A stretch of 64,000 nt of DNA from JBGPTK01 sp963797765 (lineage in GTDB: Bacteria > Acidobacteriota > Terriglobia > Acidiferrales > UBA7541): the NCBI GenBank assembly GCA_963797765.1, contig CAWCQU010000003.1, positions 1,302,001 through 1,366,000 of the forward strand, read 5' to 3'. The first letter of the stretch is position 1. Each line of letters opens with the position of its first letter. The notes under the pieces were generated by a model. That model had not been told where the DNA came from and did no database searches. It saw nothing but the letters and a program-made list of their open reading frames with translations. The position numbers were made by a program, and so were the translations under genes. Shown here piece after piece: positions 16,781 through 25,446 of this stretch.

Positions 16781-17264
16781 CCGGACGCCCCTGAATGCTA
16801 GCGATCAAATCGCGTGTGGAATGATTTTTTGGATCGCCGGCAATGGCGACGCGGATGCCGAGTTCGGCGGCGACTTCGCGTTCCGGAACCGTGGCTGCGG
16901 TGTAGTCGGTTCCTTTTGCGTGCACATGAGGACGCAACTGGCGCAGAAGAGGCTCGACGTTGGGCTCGTCAAAAATTAAAACGTAATCCACGTCAACCAA
17001 GGCGGCGACAAGTTCGCCTCGCGCGCGTTCTGGAAGAATGGGACGCCCGGGACCCTTTAAACTGCGCTCGCTGGAATCGGAATTGATCGCCACCACCAGG
17101 ACGTCTCCTTCACGGCGCGCACCCGAAAGATAGCGAATGTGGCCAACGTGCAATACATCGAAACAACCGTTGGTGAGTACGATGCGCTTGCCGGCAGCGC
17201 GGAGCGTATCGAGGCGTTCGGTTAGCTCATCGCGAGCGAGAATTTTTGCGCGCGTATCCATCAT
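16773..17264 (-). CDS. hldC: D-glycero-beta-D-manno-heptose 1-phosphate adenylyltransferase
   Basis: Makes ADP-D-glycero-D-manno-heptose from heptose-1-phosphate and ATP. The nucleotidyltransferase start VLTNGCFDVLHVGHIRYL holds the HxGH motif near residues 40-43. The later segments VVAINSDSSERSLKGPGRP and DPKNHSTRDLI (an STR-like phosphate-contact motif) are typical. At 163 residues it is the stand-alone form of the domain that in E. coli is fused as the C-terminus of HldE; here kinase and transferase are separate adjacent genes. It overlaps the neighbouring hldA stop by one base. Confidence 0.92.
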   Translation of the reverse strand: MMDTRAKILARDELTERLDTLRAAGKRIVLTNGCFDVLHVGHIRYLSGARREGDVLVVAINSDSSERSLKGPGRPILPERARGELVAALVDVDYVLIFDEPNVEPLLRQLRPHVHAKGTDYTAATVPEREVAAELGIRVAIAGDPKNHSTRDLIASIQGRPDA

Positions 17265-18307
17265 CAGCGGGAAATCACTTCTTGCCGCAGCGCTCGATCA
17301 AGTTCCGCAAGCGTGACGGTGGCTGTGCCGCGCTTCATTACCACGATTCCCGCGGCGTAAGTGGCGATGTGAGCGGCTTCGACGAACGTGGCGCCGGCGG
17401 CCAACGCCAGCGTGAAAGCCGCGATCACCGTATCGCCCGCGCCGGTGACGTCCGCGGCTTGATCGGTGCCGTACACCGGAACCGTGTGCGGCACTTGGGA
17501 CCGCTCGTAGACGACCATCCCGTCCTTGCCGCGGGTGACGACCAGCGCCTTGCTGCCGAGAGTGCGGAGCGCTCGCATGCCGAGCAAATCCAGCTTACGG
17601 GAATCCGTGCCAATGCGAGTGTGAAAAAGAGCTTCGAGTTCCGGCTCGTTTGGCGTGGCGGCGGTGATTTTCGATTTGGAATAATCGAACAGAGAGAAAC
17701 GCGAATCGAGTGTGACGAGTTTATTGCCGAGACCGCGCACCAGCGCGGGAGTGACCGAGCCGCAACCGTAATCCGAAACAAGCACCGCGTTGGCGCGGCG
17801 CGAGACAGATCGCGCTTTGGCGGCAAGTCTCGAAAGTGCCTCGGCAGGGAGCGGAGCATCAGGCTCGCGATCGACACGCAGGACCTGCTGGCGAGTGGTG
17901 TGCGTCCAACCGGCGAGAAAACGGGTCTTCGTGGTGGTCGTCCAGCCGGGAACGCGGATGATGCCGGAGGTGTCGACGCCTTTATTTTGGAAATAATCGA
18001 GCAGGGCGTGGCCGGAGGCGTCATCGCCCACGGCGCCGACCGGCACAACGGTTGCGCCCAGATCGATCAAATTATTTGCGGCGTTCGCTCCGCCTCCGGG
18101 CACGAGTGTTGTGCTGCGATGGCGGAGAATCAAAACCGGCGCTTCGCGAGAGACGCGAGAAATTTCTCCGGCCACGGACTCATCAGCGACAAAATCGCCC
18201 AGGACCACGATGGTTTGACGCGAAAACGCGCCAAGAATATCGAGCAGGCGGGCGAGATCGGCGTCACCGGAAGTTTTCGCGTGCGAGATTCGCTTTTTGG
18301 CGCTCAA
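17264..18307 (-). CDS. hldA: D-glycero-beta-D-manno-heptose-7-phosphate kinase
   Basis: PfkB-family kinase that phosphorylates heptose-7-phosphate at C1. TIVVLGDFVADESVAGEI begins the fold, PGGGANAANNLIDLGA is the PfkB signature 1, and DVTGAGDTVIAAFTLALA near the C-terminus is signature 2 with the catalytic Asp. An ATG at 18394 would overlap gmhB by 90 nt. I prefer the TTG at 18307, which shares TTGA with the gmhB stop and gives 347 residues, the family length. It is the kinase half of a split HldE. Confidence 0.9.
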   Translation of the reverse strand: MSAKKRISHAKTSGDADLARLLDILGAFSRQTIVVLGDFVADESVAGEISRVSREAPVLILRHRSTTLVPGGGANAANNLIDLGATVVPVGAVGDDASGHALLDYFQNKGVDTSGIIRVPGWTTTTKTRFLAGWTHTTRQQVLRVDREPDAPLPAEALSRLAAKARSVSRRANAVLVSDYGCGSVTPALVRGLGNKLVTLDSRFSLFDYSKSKITAATPNEPELEALFHTRIGTDSRKLDLLGMRALRTLGSKALVVTRGKDGMVVYERSQVPHTVPVYGTDQAADVTGAGDTVIAAFTLALAAGATFVEAAHIATYAAGIVVMKRGTATVTLAELDRALRQEVISR

Positions 18308-18873
18308 CGGGATTCCTCGAGAATCCAATCCACTGCTTCCGTCAAAGTTTCGGCGACGCGATCGGGAAGATGCGGCCAACGCGCGCGATTCCATTCATAT
18401 TCGCCGCGGCCGTAGCCCGTCTTCACTAGAACATTGCGGCAACCGATTTTCGCGCCCATATCCAGATCGACAAAACGATCGCTCACCAGGAACGATCCGG
18501 ACAATTCCAAACCGTGTTCGCGAGCCGCTTGTTCGAGCATGCCAGGAAGCGGCTTACGGCAGTTGCAATCATCCTCGCGAATGTGCGGACAATAGTAAAT
18601 GGCGTCGACGCGGGCGCCTCCCTGCGCAAGTTGAACGATCATTTTCTGGTTGACGCGATGGACCATCTTCTCTGGAAAGAAACCGCGAGCCACTCCCGAT
18701 TGATTGGTAATCACGATTACTGGCATTCGTGCGTCGTTCAGACGTCGAATCGCGGCCGCCGCGAACGGAAAAATATCGAACCGGTCGATGTGATTCACGT
18801 AGCCGGTTTCTTCTGAAATGGTGCCGTCGCGATCCAGAAAGACAGCCCGGCGCCGTTTCTGTGGGTCAGCCAC
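18304..18873 (-). CDS. gmhB: D-glycero-beta-D-manno-heptose-1,7-bisphosphate 7-phosphatase
   Basis: HAD-family phosphatase acting between the two HldE activities. The catalytic motif is FLDRDGTISEE (Asp14 and Asp16), followed by IVITNQSGVARGFF. The zinc loop shows YYCPHIREDD, then CNCRKP, matching the CxH...CxC ligand set of GmhB. The DRFVDLDMGAKIGC segment completes the active site. Length of 189 is normal. It overlaps waaF by 8 nt upstream and hldA by 4 nt downstream. With waaF, hldA and hldC it supplies the complete late heptose route; gmhA (sedoheptulose isomerase) is not in the window. Confidence 0.95.
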   Translation of the reverse strand: MADPQKRRRAVFLDRDGTISEETGYVNHIDRFDIFPFAAAAIRRLNDARMPVIVITNQSGVARGFFPEKMVHRVNQKMIVQLAQGGARVDAIYYCPHIREDDCNCRKPLPGMLEQAAREHGLELSGSFLVSDRFVDLDMGAKIGCRNVLVKTGYGRGEYEWNRARWPHLPDRVAETLTEAVDWILEESR

Positions 18874-19918
18874 GGGCAGTCAATTCCTTCTTTCCCTGCA
18901 GCCACTCGCGCGCGGAGGAATAAACGGCGTCCACGGAAATTCGCGTCATGCAGCGGTGATCCACCGGGCAATGGCGCAGAAAACAGGGACTACAAGACAC
19001 CGGTTCGCGCACGATCGCCAGTTCGGGTGTTACGGGTGAAGTGCCTTCGGGATCAGTAGGACCAAAGATCGCGACGACTGGGACGCCAGCGGCGGCGGCC
19101 ACGTGCATCGCGCCCGAATCGTTTCCAATAAATAAACTGCAAGCGGCAAAGAACGCCGGAAGCTCGCCAATTGGTGTTTGTCCTACCAAATTCACGGGAT
19201 GATGGCGCATGCCGGCGGTGATGCGATCTGCAATGTCGCGCTCTGAAGCCGAGCCGAAAAGTATCACATCGGCGTTGAAGTCAGCAATCAGCCGATCGGC
19301 GAGTGCGGCAAAACGCTCAGGTGGCCAGCATTTCGCCGAGCCATAGGCCGCTCCGGGAGCAAGAGCGATGCGCAGCGCGCCCGGCCGCGCGCCTTCTGTA
19401 GCGACTTGCAAACGCGCGAGTTCGATCGTGGCTGGGTCGATTTTCAGGCGAATCGGTTCCAGGAGCGGAAGCTGCTCAATCCAGCCGATGCGCCGCAGCA
19501 ATTCGAGATAGTAATACGCTTCGTGGGCGGGGATTTCGCCATGGGTGGGAACTTTTACCGCGCGCGTAAGAAGCGCAGCGCGCGCGTCGCGCGAATAGCC
19601 GATGCGTTCGCGGATTCCGGCGCGCCAGGCAATCCAGGCAGCCTGGAATGCGTTCTGGAAGAGCAATGCAACGTCAAAGCGGTCGAAGCGCAATTGATGG
19701 ACGATGCTCTCGATGCCGAGGATCCCGCGGTGACGATCCTTGGAATCAAAATGAATCAACCGATTGGCCAGCCCCTGATTCTGATAAAGATCGGCAACCC
19801 ACGGGCGCGCAAGGATGGCGATTTCGGCGGCAGGCCATCGTCGGCGGACCGCCTGCAGCGCGGGGATCACGATGATGGCATCACCCACCCAGTTGGTTGC
19901 GCGGACCAGAATTTTCAT
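18866..19918 (-). CDS. waaF: Lipopolysaccharide heptosyltransferase II-type GT9 enzyme
   Basis: Transfers the second heptose to the LPS inner core. MKILVRATNWVGDAIIVIPA at the N-terminus is the WaaF-type start. LAPGAAYGSAKCWPPERFAA and SLFIGNDSGAMHVAAAAGVP form the ADP-heptose site, and IFGPTDPEGTSP follows. The C-terminal SCSPCFLRHCPVDHRCM is a Cys-rich loop found in many GT9 enzymes of this subgroup. The start at 19918 is chosen over an ATG at 19999 because it overlaps the lpxK stop by ATGA and begins exactly at the conserved MKILVR. Confidence 0.92.
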   Translation of the reverse strand: MKILVRATNWVGDAIIVIPALQAVRRRWPAAEIAILARPWVADLYQNQGLANRLIHFDSKDRHRGILGIESIVHQLRFDRFDVALLFQNAFQAAWIAWRAGIRERIGYSRDARAALLTRAVKVPTHGEIPAHEAYYYLELLRRIGWIEQLPLLEPIRLKIDPATIELARLQVATEGARPGALRIALAPGAAYGSAKCWPPERFAALADRLIADFNADVILFGSASERDIADRITAGMRHHPVNLVGQTPIGELPAFFAACSLFIGNDSGAMHVAAAAGVPVVAIFGPTDPEGTSPVTPELAIVREPVSCSPCFLRHCPVDHRCMTRISVDAVYSSAREWLQGKKELTARG

Positions 19919-20961
19919 CGCGCCGCTCCGGCTTCCGGGCGCTTGCGCGCGATTATGGCTTCGAGCGATTCCCAGAAAGCATCCTCTCGTGTGACGCACA
20001 GCTCGATGCGGATCAGGTAAACGGGCATTTCGGTGAACCGGTTTGATCCGAAATTCGCGAAGTCTTTTAACGTGCAGACCAGGGATTCCGCGCCAGCGTC
20101 TTTTGCGAGTTGTTCCAGGCGCAGGATATCCATGCGGGAATAAGGATGATGATCGGGAAAATCGAGCTGGCCGACGAGCTCAATTCCCCAGCGGCGAAGG
20201 TCGCTGAAAAATGCGAGGGGATTTCCGATCCCGCAAAACGCGAACGGCCGCTTCGGAAAGTGATCGGATACGTCGGGGACCAGCGCCCGCGGCTCGAGCC
20301 GAAACGCGCCTTTGAGTTCCGTTTGAGCATAGTAAACCGGAGCCGAAGTATGGCGGCGAACGATGCTTTCCACCGCAGGCGCACGCTCGCTCCGGGTGAT
20401 CACCACCAGGTTGGCGCGGCGCATCGCCGATACAGGCTCGCGCAACCGGCCGGCTGGCAGCAGAAATCCGCCGTCGAACGGATTCATCGCGTCGATCAGC
20501 AGAACGTCGACGTCGCGAGCCAGTTGCAAGTGTTGAAATCCGTCATCGAGGACAAAACAGTTGATGCCGACTTGCTCAAGCTTGTGGCCTTCGGCGTAAC
20601 GATCGGCGCCGACTCCGATGGGGATTTGCTCGCCAAGATGCGCTTGCATCACCGTCACTTCATCGCTCGACCATGTAGCCGATTGCGATTCCCGCGCTGG
20701 TGCCTGTGCGGCGACCGGCTTGCCTCGATAGCCGCGAGTGAGCACGGCCACGCGCTGGCCTTCGGATGCCAAGCGTTGGGCGATGAAAATTACCATGGGC
20801 GTTTTACCGGTTCCGCCGACAGTCAAATTGCCAACGCTGATGACGATCCCATTGAGGCGCTTCGCGCGGCAGATTCCGAGCCGGTAGCACAGCGCGCGCA
20901 ACCGCGCCACCGTGCCATAGAGCAGCGAGAATGGCCAAAGCGGCATCCGCAGCAGCATCAT
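19915..20961 (-). CDS. lpxK: Tetraacyldisaccharide 4'-kinase
   Basis: Phosphorylates the 4' position of the lipid A disaccharide at the inner membrane. A hydrophobic N-terminus (MMLLRMPLWPFSLLYG) anchors it. VISVGNLTVGGTGKTPMVIF at 40-59 holds the Walker A loop GGTGKTP, and RVAVLTRGYRGKP and NCFVLDDGFQHLQLARDVD carry the conserved catalytic Asp and His positions of LpxK. Length of 348 is typical. It overlaps waaA and waaF by 4 nt each. This gene fixes the organism as an LPS-making diderm. Confidence 0.95.
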   Translation of the reverse strand: MMLLRMPLWPFSLLYGTVARLRALCYRLGICRAKRLNGIVISVGNLTVGGTGKTPMVIFIAQRLASEGQRVAVLTRGYRGKPVAAQAPARESQSATWSSDEVTVMQAHLGEQIPIGVGADRYAEGHKLEQVGINCFVLDDGFQHLQLARDVDVLLIDAMNPFDGGFLLPAGRLREPVSAMRRANLVVITRSERAPAVESIVRRHTSAPVYYAQTELKGAFRLEPRALVPDVSDHFPKRPFAFCGIGNPLAFFSDLRRWGIELVGQLDFPDHHPYSRMDILRLEQLAKDAGAESLVCTLKDFANFGSNRFTEMPVYLIRIELCVTREDAFWESLEAIIARKRPEAGAAR

Positions 20962-22280
20962 GCCCCGCCTCGCCTGGCATCGAAAATGGCCGCGATTCGC
21001 TGGAGCGAACGTTGCGTGGCGCCTCGATTCTTATTCACAAGTTCCAGGGCTGCCTGCCCCATTCTTTCGCGCTCGACGGAATTTTCGATCAAATAAGCCC
21101 AGGCGGATCCCAGTTGCTCGCCGGTTTCCACCTGAATCCCGGCACGAGCAGTCAGGAACTGCGCAGACATCTCTTGAAAATTCTGCATCGAGGAGCCGAA
21201 GACGGGAGGCTTGCCATAGGCGGCAGGCTCGAGGATATTGTGGCCACCAACGGGAACCAGCGATCCGCCGACGAACACCGTATCGGCCAGCGCGTAGACG
21301 CCTGCGAGCTCGCCGATGGAATCGAGGATCAAGACCTCGGCGGATTCGTCGAGGGCAGAATTGAAATTCATGCGGCTCCGGCGAACCACCGTCCAACCGT
21401 CTTCGGCGGCAATCTGTGAAGCGGCATCGAAGCGATCGGGCTTTCGCGGAGCCAGGATCAGCAGGGCACGGCGCCAGTGGCGCTGGACGATGTCGTAGGC
21501 AGCCAGGACGGGCTCTTCTTCGTCTGCGGAGACGCTGCCGGCCACCACCAGGGGCCAGCGCTCCTGACTGCGAAGCTGCTCGGTGAGCCAGACCGCAAAA
21601 TCGCTAATCACTGGAGTTGCGAGATCGAATTTCAGATTGCCGGTCACTTCCACGCGGTCCTCGGGCGCGCCAAGATCGAGAAGGCGGCGGGCATCGTCCG
21701 TGCTTTGCGCAAGAAACAAATCGGCATTGTTCAATACGGTAGCGATGAATTGATTGAACAGGCGATTGGCCCAGCGATAGCCGTGGAAAGATCGCTCCGA
21801 AATACGGGCGTTCGCAAAGACCACCGGGACGTTGAGGCGGCGCGCCTGATGAAGGAAATTCGGCCAGATTTCTGTTTCGAGAATGACGATCAACGCCGGA
21901 TGGATGATCTGGAATACACGGTGCACCGGGCCGGTCCAATCGAGGGGAAAGTAGCAGATATCGTCGGCAAATTTCATGCGTTCGCGGGCCAGGCGCTGCC
22001 CGGTGTCTGTGGTGGTGGTGACGACCAGGCGGCGATCGGGATATCGCTGCTTCAGCGCTTGTGCCAGGGGCACAGCCGCCAGGGCTTCGCCAACCGACAC
22101 AGCATGAATCCAGATGGCTCCAGGCTGATTCGGGGCGCTTGCCGCGGATTGCGGCGGGAGGTGCCCCATCCGTTCCCGCAAATTGTGAAAATATTTCCCG
22201 TGGCGCAATCCCTGGACGAAATAATACGGAGCGAGAACCACCATCGCCGCCGTGGCAAGCACGCTGTAAAGAAAATACAT
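20958..22280 (-). CDS. waaA: 3-deoxy-D-manno-octulosonic acid (Kdo) transferase
   Basis: Transfers Kdo from CMP-Kdo to lipid IVA. The N-terminal membrane anchor (MYFLYSVLATAAMVVLAPYY) is followed by GAIWIHAVSVGEALAAVPLA, where the Glu is the conserved catalytic base, and VVTTTTDTGQRLA. The C-terminal GT-B domain has ADTVFVGGSLVPVGGHNILE for CMP binding. The ATG at 22280 is preferred over one at 22373, which would add a poor non-hydrophobic stretch before the anchor. It is the first gene of the minus-strand LPS operon. Length of 440 fits the family. Confidence 0.95.
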   Translation of the reverse strand: MYFLYSVLATAAMVVLAPYYFVQGLRHGKYFHNLRERMGHLPPQSAASAPNQPGAIWIHAVSVGEALAAVPLAQALKQRYPDRRLVVTTTTDTGQRLARERMKFADDICYFPLDWTGPVHRVFQIIHPALIVILETEIWPNFLHQARRLNVPVVFANARISERSFHGYRWANRLFNQFIATVLNNADLFLAQSTDDARRLLDLGAPEDRVEVTGNLKFDLATPVISDFAVWLTEQLRSQERWPLVVAGSVSADEEEPVLAAYDIVQRHWRRALLILAPRKPDRFDAASQIAAEDGWTVVRRSRMNFNSALDESAEVLILDSIGELAGVYALADTVFVGGSLVPVGGHNILEPAAYGKPPVFGSSMQNFQEMSAQFLTARAGIQVETGEQLGSAWAYLIENSVERERMGQAALELVNKNRGATQRSLQRIAAIFDARRGGA

Positions 22281-22331
22281 TCGAGGAGCGGCGCGCAGCA
22301 ATGAATCTGCACCCCGGCGCGCCAGGCCCGT

Positions 22332-22337
22332 ATTATA
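22332..22337 (-). promoter_or_regulatory. Candidate -10 element for the LPS operon
   Basis: A perfect TATAAT on the minus strand, about 50 bases upstream of the waaA start. No good -35 hexamer is visible at 17 bp. It would give a leader of about 45 nt for the waaA-lpxK-waaF-gmhB-hldA-hldC-waaC transcript. Confidence 0.4.
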
Positions 22338-22404
22338 GTGGCAGCGGGCATCCGGCGATACGGGGCAGGGCAACTTCCGGCACCGGCAGGCATCTTAACC
22401 GACC

Positions 22405-23052
22405 ATGGCCATACAACGATTCCTGATCGCCGGGTGGCTGGTGCTGGCGGTTGCGGCCGCAGGGCCGACGCAGACCACCGATCCTGCTGCTTTGCCGGCG
22501 CATGACCATCATGAAGGTCTGCTGATAGCAGCCGATCCGTACGCGGATTCGGCGCGAGCGAAAGAAAAATTCGGGAAAGCCAATCCGGTACCGGCCGGCA
22601 TTATTCCCATCGAGATTTTCTTGAAGAATGAAACAGATACGCCGATGCGACTCGATTTGTCGTCGATTCGATTGGAGCTTTCTTCCGGATCGTCGCGCCA
22701 GCGCGTGGAGCCGTTAACGGCGGGGCAAACGGCGCAGATCATCGTTCATCCAAACGGCGCCCAAACTCCCGGAGCGCGGCGGACGCCGGTGCCGAAAGTG
22801 ATTCCGCTGCCGAGTAAAGACAAAAAAGTGCAGCAGATGACGGAACAGTTGCAGCCGTTCGCGCTCGATGCCGACGTGCTGCCGCCGCAGGCGACAATAC
22901 ATGGATTTCTTTTCTTTGATTTCGGCAGCAATTTCGACGAATTACATAAGGCGAGTATTTACATCCCAGGGATTTCCACCATTCCTTCGAATAAGCCGCT
23001 GACTTATTTTGAAATTGAACTGGCCGCGGCTGTGTCGCAGCCGCAGTCATAG
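22405..23052 (+). CDS. Secreted protein of unknown function
   Basis: A 215-residue protein with a Sec signal (about 1-22, RFLIAGWLVLAVAAAG). The mature part carries DHHEGLLIAADPYADSARAK, then a predicted beta-sandwich with IPIEIFLKNETDTPMRLDLS. That sequence resembles domains handling additional-strand or CARDB-type interactions. The C-terminal FLFFDFGSNFDELHKASIY suggests a conserved family, but I cannot name it. It is divergent from waaA with about 125 bp between and lies upstream of pcrA on the same strand. Confidence 0.65.
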   Translation: MAIQRFLIAGWLVLAVAAAGPTQTTDPAALPAHDHHEGLLIAADPYADSARAKEKFGKANPVPAGIIPIEIFLKNETDTPMRLDLSSIRLELSSGSSRQRVEPLTAGQTAQIIVHPNGAQTPGARRTPVPKVIPLPSKDKKVQQMTEQLQPFALDADVLPPQATIHGFLFFDFGSNFDELHKASIYIPGISTIPSNKPLTYFEIELAAAVSQPQS

Positions 23053-23118
23053 CCAACGCCAGTTTGCCGAAAGGTTCCTGCTCGGATAGAATTGCTTTTC
23101 ACCGCTGCAACCGACTTC

Positions 23119-25350
23119 ATGCCACTCCTTGACGAACTGAACGAACGACAACGCGAAGCTGTGCTCGCAACCGAAGGCCCTGTGCTGGTGCTGGCGGGGG
23201 CGGGTACGGGAAAGACGCGCGTCATCACCTACCGTGTGGCTCAATTGATCGAACAGGGCGCGCCACCCTCTTCCATTCTGGCGGTAACCTTCACCAACAA
23301 AGCCGCGGACCAGATGAAGCAGCGGATTACGGACCTGCTGCGTGCGACGGGGCGTGACGCGTCGGATTTGTGGATCTCGACGTTCCATTCATTTTGCGCG
23401 CGATTGCTGCGGCGCGAAGCGCCGAGGATTGGATTGCCGCGCGATTTCGCAATTTACGACGAAGCCGATCAAACAGCCGCCGTGCGAATGGCGCTCGACC
23501 GGCTGCAGGTCGACAAGAAAGCATTTCCGCCGCGCGGCCTGCTTTCGAGATTCAGCCATGCCAAAAATCACGGGGTATCGCCCGAACAAATGGCTGCGGA
23601 GGCGGAAGGAAGAAGAGATCCTGAGGCAGTGACGGTGGCAAAACTTTTTGCAGAGTATGAACAGACTTTGCGCAAGTCCGCGGCGGTGGATTTTGATGAT
23701 TTGCTCTTGCGGGCCGTGCAGTTGCTCCGCGAACATCCCGAAGCCCGCCGAACCTGGAGCGAGCGATTTCGATATCTTCAAGTGGATGAATTCCAGGATA
23801 CCAACCGGCACCAGGAAGAATTGGTCCGGCTGCTGGCGGGCACGCACAAAAACGTTTGCGTGGTGGGCGACGAGGATCAGTCCATCTATAGCTGGCGCGG
23901 CGCGGAAGCCGGCAACCTGCAGAAATTCACCGAGGATTTCCCGGGTGCAAAATTAATTCGTCTGGAAGAGAACTACCGTTCGACGCAAACCATTCTGGAC
24001 GCCGCAGCTGCCGTGGTGGCCAATAACAAGCGGCGGCTAGGAAAAACATTGCGGGCGACCAAGGAAAGCGGCTCGGCGCTGCGGTTCTTCGAAGCGCAGG
24101 ATGGATCGGGCGAGGCGGAATTCGTGGCGGCGGAGATTTCGCGGCTGGGACGGGAAGATTCGGACGCGCACTTTGCCGCGCTGTATCGCACCAACTTTCA
24201 ATCGCGGTCGCTGGAAGAAGCGCTGCGGCGGCTGGGAATTCGTTACCGCCTGATCGGCGGATTCAGTTTCTACCAGCGGGCGGAGGTGAAGGATGCACTG
24301 GCCTACGTGCGGCTGGTGCTGCATCTCGAGGATGACATCGCGCTGCTGCGAGTGCTGAACGCGCCGCCGCGAGGATTGGGCGATAAAAGCGTTGCAGCCT
24401 TACAGGCGCAAGCGAAAGCGGACAACGGATCGTTGTGGCAAGCAATCGGCTCGGCGCTGGAAAAGGGCTCCGCAGGACGTGCGAGTGGAGCGTTGAAATC
24501 TTTTCGGGAACTAATTGAAGAACTGCGCGCTGAGTGCCAGGACCTTGCGCCGCCGGAACTGCTCCGGCGAGTGCTGGATCGAACCAACTATTTGGATTGG
24601 ATTGAGGAACAAGACCGGCTGGAACATACAACGAGAGCCGAGAACCTGGCCGAACTCGAAAACGCCGTCGCGGAAGCCGCTGAGATGGGCGAGACGCTGG
24701 AAGATGTGCTCGATCACGCGGCGCTGGTGAGCGATGCGGATAGCTACGACGAATCTGCTCAAGTGACTTTGATGACGCTGCACAGCGCAAAGGGACTGGA
24801 ATTCGATCATGTTTTCCTGGTGGGCCTCGAAGAAGGATTGTTTCCTCACAGCCGTGCGCTGAATCGGGATGAAGATATCGAAGAAGAGCGCAGGCTCTGC
24901 TACGTAGGCATGACCCGGGCCAAGCAATCGCTCACCCTTACTCGAGCCATTTACCGCCGCATATTCGGCGAAGAAAGGCTGCGAGCGTCCACTGCTTCGC
25001 GCTTCTTGCAGGAAATTCCTTCGGAATTGATCGAGACGGCCGCGGGATCACTGGCTGATGCAGGAGAGACGCGCCGGTATGAACCTGATCCGGATTACGA
25101 GACATCACGATTCGTACGCCAGCCTGGACGTTCTGCTGCAGCGGCTGGAGCCGGGCGGGCGGCGACAACAACTGCCGGAGCCAGCCGGTCCAATCCACTG
25201 ATTGGCGTTCGCGTGCGCCATCCCAAATTCGGCGTGGGAACGATTTTGGCGGTCGAAGAAGACGGCTCGGACCGCAAATTCACGATCAGCTTCATGGATT
25301 ACGGTACAAAGAAGTTGCTCGAACGGTATGCACAGCTGGATTGGGCCTGA
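23119..25350 (+). CDS. pcrA: UvrD/PcrA-type ATP-dependent 3'-5' DNA helicase
   Basis: Superfamily 1A helicase of DNA repair and replication-conflict resolution. It has LNERQREAVLATEGPVLVLA (Q motif), then GAGTGKTRVITYRV (Walker A), FTNKAADQMKQRI (Ia), QVDEFQDTNRHQ (Walker B), GDEDQSIYSWRGA (III), LEENYRST (IV), VTLMTLHSAKGLEFDHVFLV (V) and RRLCYVGMTRAKQSL (VI), all intact. The C-terminal 60 residues (IGVRVRHPKFGVGTILAVEE) form the PcrA-type Tudor-like RNA-polymerase-interaction domain. The start at 23119 (MPLLDELNERQ) is preferred over the TTG at 23092. Confidence 0.95.
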   Translation: MPLLDELNERQREAVLATEGPVLVLAGAGTGKTRVITYRVAQLIEQGAPPSSILAVTFTNKAADQMKQRITDLLRATGRDASDLWISTFHSFCARLLRREAPRIGLPRDFAIYDEADQTAAVRMALDRLQVDKKAFPPRGLLSRFSHAKNHGVSPEQMAAEAEGRRDPEAVTVAKLFAEYEQTLRKSAAVDFDDLLLRAVQLLREHPEARRTWSERFRYLQVDEFQDTNRHQEELVRLLAGTHKNVCVVGDEDQSIYSWRGAEAGNLQKFTEDFPGAKLIRLEENYRSTQTILDAAAAVVANNKRRLGKTLRATKESGSALRFFEAQDGSGEAEFVAAEISRLGREDSDAHFAALYRTNFQSRSLEEALRRLGIRYRLIGGFSFYQRAEVKDALAYVRLVLHLEDDIALLRVLNAPPRGLGDKSVAALQAQAKADNGSLWQAIGSALEKGSAGRASGALKSFRELIEELRAECQDLAPPELLRRVLDRTNYLDWIEEQDRLEHTTRAENLAELENAVAEAAEMGETLEDVLDHAALVSDADSYDESAQVTLMTLHSAKGLEFDHVFLVGLEEGLFPHSRALNRDEDIEEERRLCYVGMTRAKQSLTLTRAIYRRIFGEERLRASTASRFLQEIPSELIETAAGSLADAGETRRYEPDPDYETSRFVRQPGRSAAAAGAGRAATTTAGASRSNPLIGVRVRHPKFGVGTILAVEEDGSDRKFTISFMDYGTKKLLERYAQLDWA

Positions 25351-25446
25351 AGTGATTCCAGGAGAATGAATTATGATCTGCCGGTTGCGTGTAAATCGCT
25401 CTCAGGTTAGAGTTTGGCGACCTTTGCGTCAGAAGGATGGTGGCAG